NCBI GenBank assembly: GCA_903879465.1
Contig: CAIRLQ010000296.1
Span: forward strand, 1 to 9,626
Direction of reading: 5' to 3'
Length of the DNA: 9,626 nt
Source of the DNA: an uncultured Opitutia bacterium
Lineage (GTDB): Bacteria; Verrucomicrobiota; Verrucomicrobiia; Opitutales; UBA953
Positions 6,240 through 9,626 of this stretch are shown piece by piece. The first letter of the stretch is position 1; the number at the start of each line of letters is the position of its first letter. Below the pieces are notes generated by a model, which worked only from the letters and a program-made list of their open reading frames with translations, was not told the DNA's origin and did not search any database. The translations under genes were made by a program, and so were the position numbers.

Positions 6240-8639
6240 TTAATTCTTAGGAGAGTCGTTTTTCTTGCGCAGCTGTTCGACGGGCGCAACGGCGGCAGTC
6301 TTATTCGTCGCCGGATCGGAGGCCTTGGCGACTGGTGCGGCCGCGGCCTTGCGGGGCGCATCGAGGCGGAGAATCGATCCGATGGCCACGCGGTGGGTGG
6401 CCGTGCCTTTACCCGTGGGGACTTCGATTTGTACAAAGAGGTTATCCTTCTTCCCGAGCGGCGACTTGTCGGTCGTAATCACGGCAAAGCGAAGTTCCTT
6501 CGTATCCTTGGTAACCTTGATCGGAGGAATCGAAATGGTGTCAGGCACCCCCACAAGGGTCGCGGTCGCTTCGCCTTCAAACGGGCGATGAACCTCAAAG
6601 TTCGTGACCATGAATCCAGGCTTACCAATCTCCATCGCGGTCAAGGGAATGGCACTCGCGACGACAAACGGGGACTCGGTCGTCAACTCCGCAAAAGGAG
6701 AGGCGTTGTAGATGCGTCCATTGCCAGCATCGGCCTCCCCCATTACAACGAACTTCCAAGCCTTAGTATCGACCCCGGCACCGACGCTGAGCTCAAAATT
6801 CGTTGAATCGGATTCAGCCGCAATAGTCTGCTCGGGGAGCAAAGAAAATCCGGGGGGCGTCCAGATCATGAAGACGCGAATGGGGCCCTTGAAGCCTTCT
6901 TTGCGCTTGGCGACGACTTTCATATTATAGGTTCCGTCACGCACCAGCGGCACTTGGGGCTTCTCGATTTCGAGAGTATAGGGCGCCTCATCGACCACTG
7001 CCACCGCCAGTTTGTCATCAACCCCCTGATAGTAGATAGTATTGCCGGAGCCCACGATGACGTAGAATTGACGCACCGTGCCGACGGTGGTGTTATTCGG
7101 GTCGAGGGGAATCAACTGCGGTGCGACAATCGCACCGCCGATGGGTGCGTCGGCCGTGGCTTCGAGTACGAGCGGCATGCCGCGCATATCACCGGGGGCG
7201 GCATCGTTCAGCAGTCGGAGCCCAGGAGGCAGATTCTTGATCTCAAAACGATAATCACCTTTGACGCCGTTGCGGGTGAAATTCTCGAGCAGCGCCATGC
7301 GGCCTCCGCGGGGCACCGCAAGAAACTGCCGGTAGTTAGAGTCGTTGACCGTGTACTCCGGCGAAGCAAACGTCAGACTCGGCTGAGCCGCGATCATCTC
7401 TAGGCGATAGACGAAATTGGGGCCACCCCGCTCGAGCTGATCGGCGATTTTGATGGTGTAAAGACCGTCCGCGGGCGCCGTGAATTTGAAACGCGAGTCC
7501 AAACGACGCATGCCGCCGCCATCGTCGTTGAAGGCCAGCTGGGCGCCCTTCGGCGTGATGACGCTCACGGTGGGGTCAAGCGGCGAACCCAAAGCCTGCG
7601 CAAAGCAGTTGCAATCGAAGGCTTGCCCCTTCTTGAGAGGGACCTTGAAATAGTCCACATCGCCCGGTTTTCCGATAATGCCATTGAGCGCGAAAGCCTC
7701 TGCAGGCTCGGCGACGGTCGCCGTTTCCGGCGTATCATTGGGCTCTACTTCCAACGTGTTGTCAAAAGTGGCGAGGCGAAAAGGATTCCCGGAAGGCGCC
7801 GAAGGCTGCGACTTGGCATAGAGCGTGAAATTAGGGTTTGGAACCGAGGGCAGCTGCACCTCTTCGGTGAGGGATTCCTTGACGTCGACGAAGCTCACCG
7901 TGAGTTTGGAGCCGAGTTTGCCGCCGGCGGGATAGATTACGTCAGGGCGGGGGAAACTTCCGACGTGCAGGCGGTATTGACCGGAGCCGCGATAGGATGA
8001 TTCTCGGACCATCACGTAATAGGTCCCGTCATATTCCGCAACGAACGAGCAATAGCCATCATGGCGATGCAAGATGGTATCATCCGAAAAGGCTTTCTCG
8101 AACTTGTCCTTGTCGATGATCGCAATGTACGGGTCGAAGAAAGCGTAGCCGAGCCGTAGCCCTTCGATTTCGACGCTGATGCGCTGACCCTTCTTAACCT
8201 CGAGTTTGAAGTAATCGACGTCCTCATTCCCCACGACGCCTTCGATGGTCTGATTGAGCTCAATCGGCTGAGCCTTGGCGAACTCGGAGTTTGGTTCCTT
8301 CTCCTCAACATTAGGGAAGGGGCTCACGAAGAACTGCCGGGGGTGGGAAAGGCCGGACTTCGTGCGGATTCGCACCATGTAGTTACCAGGCTCGACGCTC
8401 TTGTCGATGGCGAGGGTCAACTCGACCTTACCATCGGCACGGCTCTCGACGCTCTTAATTTTGAAGCCCGGCTGGTAGAACATCAAGTCCTCGAAGTCTG
8501 ACAGGCGCGTGCCCGCGAGGGTCAGCTTAAGCTCGGTGCCGACCTGGCCGCCATTGGGCTTGGTCGAACTGAAAGAGGGATATGCCGCCCGCGCAATCAG
8601 CGGAACGAGCAGGAGAGCGAAAAGAAGACGAAGGGACAT
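6240..8639 (-). CDS. Exported protein with two pre-peptidase C-terminal (PPC) domains
   Basis: A 799-aa protein. The ATG at 8639 is preferred because it gives a compact signal peptide (Arg4, hydrophobic residues 5-15, cleavage near Ala-Arg-Ala at 16-18). Residues about 20-106 look like an IPT/TIG-type Ig domain. Two PPC beta-sandwich domains follow at about 112-228 and 296-416, each with an EPN motif (EKEPN, EVEPN), a DVDYFK strand and a KKGQ turn. Residues about 430-740 are beta-rich, probably further Ig-like modules. The last 40 residues are an Ala/Pro/Lys-rich tail likely to be disordered. No protease, glycosidase or heme motif is visible, although a CNC pair (C343, C345) sits in the second PPC domain. 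PPC domains usually act as binding or folding accessories of secreted proteins, so a substrate-binding or scaffold subunit is likely. It follows the DUF1501 gene by 67 bp, across a strong hairpin, and precedes the DUF1549/DUF1553 gene by 7 bp. An in-frame ATG at 8699 would add 20 residues. Confidence 0.9.
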   Translation of the reverse strand: MSLRLLFALLLVPLIARAAYPSFSSTKPNGGQVGTELKLTLAGTRLSDFEDLMFYQPGFKIKSVESRADGKVELTLAIDKSVEPGNYMVRIRTKSGLSHPRQFFVSPFPNVEEKEPNSEFAKAQPIELNQTIEGVVGNEDVDYFKLEVKKGQRISVEIEGLRLGYAFFDPYIAIIDKDKFEKAFSDDTILHRHDGYCSFVAEYDGTYYVMVRESSYRGSGQYRLHVGSFPRPDVIYPAGGKLGSKLTVSFVDVKESLTEEVQLPSVPNPNFTLYAKSQPSAPSGNPFRLATFDNTLEVEPNDTPETATVAEPAEAFALNGIIGKPGDVDYFKVPLKKGQAFDCNCFAQALGSPLDPTVSVITPKGAQLAFNDDGGGMRRLDSRFKFTAPADGLYTIKIADQLERGGPNFVYRLEMIAAQPSLTFASPEYTVNDSNYRQFLAVPRGGRMALLENFTRNGVKGDYRFEIKNLPPGLRLLNDAAPGDMRGMPLVLEATADAPIGGAIVAPQLIPLDPNNTTVGTVRQFYVIVGSGNTIYYQGVDDKLAVAVVDEAPYTLEIEKPQVPLVRDGTYNMKVVAKRKEGFKGPIRVFMIWTPPGFSLLPEQTIAAESDSTNFELSVGAGVDTKAWKFVVMGEADAGNGRIYNASPFAELTTESPFVVASAIPLTAMEIGKPGFMVTNFEVHRPFEGEATATLVGVPDTISIPPIKVTKDTKELRFAVITTDKSPLGKKDNLFVQIEVPTGKGTATHRVAIGSILRLDAPRKAAAAPVAKASDPATNKTAAVAPVEQLRKKNDSPKN

Positions 8640-8660
8640 GGCGTTTAAGCGGGTCGCGGC

Positions 8661-8693
8661 CCGTCCGCCGCGCCAATCAGGCGGGCGGAACGG
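8661..8693 (-). promoter_or_regulatory. Strong GC-rich hairpin between the DUF1501 and PPC genes
   Basis: In the minus-strand transcript CCGT (8693-8690), CCGCC (8688-8684) and CGCC (8683-8680) pair with GGCG (8674-8671), GGCGG (8669-8665) and ACGG (8664-8661). This gives 13 pairs with one single-base bulge on each side and a 5-nt loop. It starts 14 nt after the DUF1501 stop codon and ends 21 nt before the preferred PPC-gene start. No T tract follows (the next bases are GCCGCGACCC), so a complete intrinsic terminator is unlikely. An mRNA-stability or processing element, partial attenuator or translation-limiting structure would fit. If the PPC gene really starts at the ATG at 8699, the hairpin is inside the coding region. 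Confidence 0.45.
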
Positions 8694-8706
8694 AGACATC
8701 GCGTGA

Positions 8707-9626
8707 TCAGGCAATCCACTCGTTCATCATTCGCCCGCCGTTGACGATGTCGATGGGGCGTCCGCCGTCGGACATAATGCGCTTCTCAGAATTGATACCG
8801 AGGATACGATACATGGTCTTGGCGAGGTCGGCCGGGCCGACGGCATCGCGATCAGGCTCTCCACCGAGGGAGTCAGAGGCGCCGTGGATGTAGCCTTCCT
8901 TCATACCACCGCCGGCCATGGCGACGGAGAAGACGCGCGGCCAGTGGTCGCGGCCACTGGTGCCGTTGACCTTAGGCGTGCGACCGAACTCGGAGCTGAC
9001 CATGACGAGCGTGCGCTTAAGCATGCCGCGATCGGCGAGGTCGGTGATGAGACGAGCGAAGGCTTGGTCGAAGCCTGGAGCGGTCTGATCAAAGGCACCC
9101 TTGATGTTAGAGTGGTGATCCCAACCGCCGTAGGTGACGGAGACCATGCGGACGCCAGCCTCGACGAGGCGGCGGGCAAGCAGGAAGCGCTGTCCAGCGG
9201 TATTGCGGCCGTACTCGTCGCGGAGCTTGTCGGATTCCTTGCTAAGGTCGAAGGCCTCGCGGGCCTTGGCGCTGCTGACGAGGCCGTAGGCGGCCTGCTG
9301 GAAGCTGTCCATCGCGCCAATAGCATCAGACTTCTCTGAGGCACGGAAATGCTCGTCGACCGCCGAGAGCATCGTGCGGCGACGATCAAAGCGCTGGGTG
9401 GTGACATCCTTCGGAGAGAGCAAATCACGGACCGCGAAATCCTTGGAGGCCGGATCGCTACCGAGAGCGAAAGGACCGAAGGCACTGCTCATATAGCCGG
9501 TGCCTTGCTCCGTAATGCTTTGGCTCGGGACAACGACGTAAGGAGGCAGGTTATTGCGGCTACCCTGCTCATGCGAGATGATGGAACCGAAGCTGGGGAA
9601 CTTGATCGCAGGACTCGGGCGATAAC
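8707..9626 (-). CDS. DUF1501 family protein, alkaline-phosphatase/sulfatase fold (N-terminus missing)
   Basis: The frame is open from the TGA at 8707-8709 to the window edge, so 305 residues of the C-terminal part are visible. The ATG at 9490-9492 is internal: upstream codons in frame continue with the family-like stretch SFGSIISHEQGSRNNLPPYV. Signatures that match DUF1501 are GGWDHH (DNA 9112-9129), SSEFGRTP (8974-8997), GRDHW (8941-8955) and a C-terminal DGGRPIDI segment. In Pfam the family belongs to the alkaline phosphatase clan, and the Asp/His residues in these motifs are plausible metal ligands. Full-length members are usually about 430-490 aa, so roughly 130-180 residues lie outside, including any Tat-type signal. 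No formylglycine sulfatase motif is in the visible part. It leads the visible operon and is the likely hydrolase-fold partner of the cytochrome proteins; its true substrate is unknown. Confidence 0.93.
   Translation of the reverse strand, partial: YRPSPAIKFPSFGSIISHEQGSRNNLPPYVVVPSQSITEQGTGYMSSAFGPFALGSDPASKDFAVRDLLSPKDVTTQRFDRRRTMLSAVDEHFRASEKSDAIGAMDSFQQAAYGLVSSAKAREAFDLSKESDKLRDEYGRNTAGQRFLLARRLVEAGVRMVSVTYGGWDHHSNIKGAFDQTAPGFDQAFARLITDLADRGMLKRTLVMVSSEFGRTPKVNGTSGRDHWPRVFSVAMAGGGMKEGYIHGASDSLGGEPDRDAVGPADLAKTMYRILGINSEKRIMSDGGRPIDIVNGGRMMNEWIA

Noticed and set aside
6233..6436. Extension of the DUF1549/DUF1553 gene upstream to a TTG at 6436
   Set aside because: It would overlap the PPC gene by about 200 bp and add an Arg/Pro-rich tail ahead of a good signal peptide. 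The ATG at 6232 fits both the signal peptide and the operon spacing.
8640..8714. Extension of the PPC gene to the TTG at 8714
   Set aside because: It needs a rare start codon and puts 25 polar, Arg-rich residues before the signal peptide. The ATG at 8639 is simpler; the ATG at 8699 is kept only as an alternative.
9490..9492. ATG at 9492 as the start of the DUF1501 gene
   Set aside because: The same frame stays open to the window edge and encodes family-like sequence upstream, so the gene is cut by the window rather than starting here.
8707..9626. DUF1501 protein as a formylglycine-type sulfatase
   Set aside because: No C/S-x-P-x-R activation motif is present in the visible part; only the general alkaline-phosphatase-superfamily relationship can be supported.
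1..9626. CRISPR arrays, tRNA/rRNA genes, transposase or phage genes
   Set aside because: No regularly spaced direct repeats, tRNA-like folds or mobile-element proteins were seen; nearly the whole window is explained by four large coding regions.

Overview
The window holds the 3' part of one minus-strand operon of large exported proteins, typical of the Planctomycetota-Verrucomicrobiota (PVC) group. The evidence is the gene content: planctomycete-type cytochrome c domains (PSCyt1), the DUF1549/DUF1553 (PSCyt2/PSD1) pair, a DUF1501 protein, pre-peptidase C-terminal (PPC) domains and a cytochrome-WD40 fusion. None of the starts has a clear Shine-Dalgarno sequence, which also fits that group. The DNA is moderately GC-rich with uniform composition. 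I cannot choose between Planctomycetota and Verrucomicrobiota from this window alone.

Layout in transcription order (high to low coordinates): (1) a DUF1501 alkaline-phosphatase/sulfatase-fold protein, 8707 to beyond 9626, with its N-terminus outside the window; (2) a 67-bp gap containing a strong GC-rich hairpin (8661-8693); (3) a 799-aa exported protein with two PPC domains and further beta-sandwich-like regions (6240-8639); (4) after 7 bp, a 936-aa multi-domain cytochrome-like protein with three potential heme sites, two Big_2-like Ig domains and the DUF1549/DUF1553 core (3422-6232); (5) after 13 bp, a 1058-aa protein made of a signal peptide, a PSCyt1 cytochrome domain, a seven-bladed WD40 propeller and an Ala-rich coiled coil of about 580 residues (232-3408); (6) a 231-bp non-coding tail with a probable intrinsic terminator (67-101), a second hairpin (117-137), an AT-rich patch (about 168-188) and possibly the first codons of another minus-strand gene (1-41). 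No gene-free stretch exceeds 300 bp.

The three complete proteins have secretion signals, and together the operon offers four candidate covalent heme sites (one CX4CH, three CX2CH). A reasonable inference is an extracytoplasmic complex in which the DUF1549/DUF1553 and DUF1501 proteins act on a substrate, possibly a polymer. The cytochrome domains would move electrons, and the PPC, Ig, WD40 and coiled-coil parts would give binding, scaffold or spacing. The domain set recurs in PVC genomes, but I know of no established biochemical role for it, so the function is a hypothesis. No CRISPR array, tRNA, rRNA, insertion sequence or phage gene was seen.
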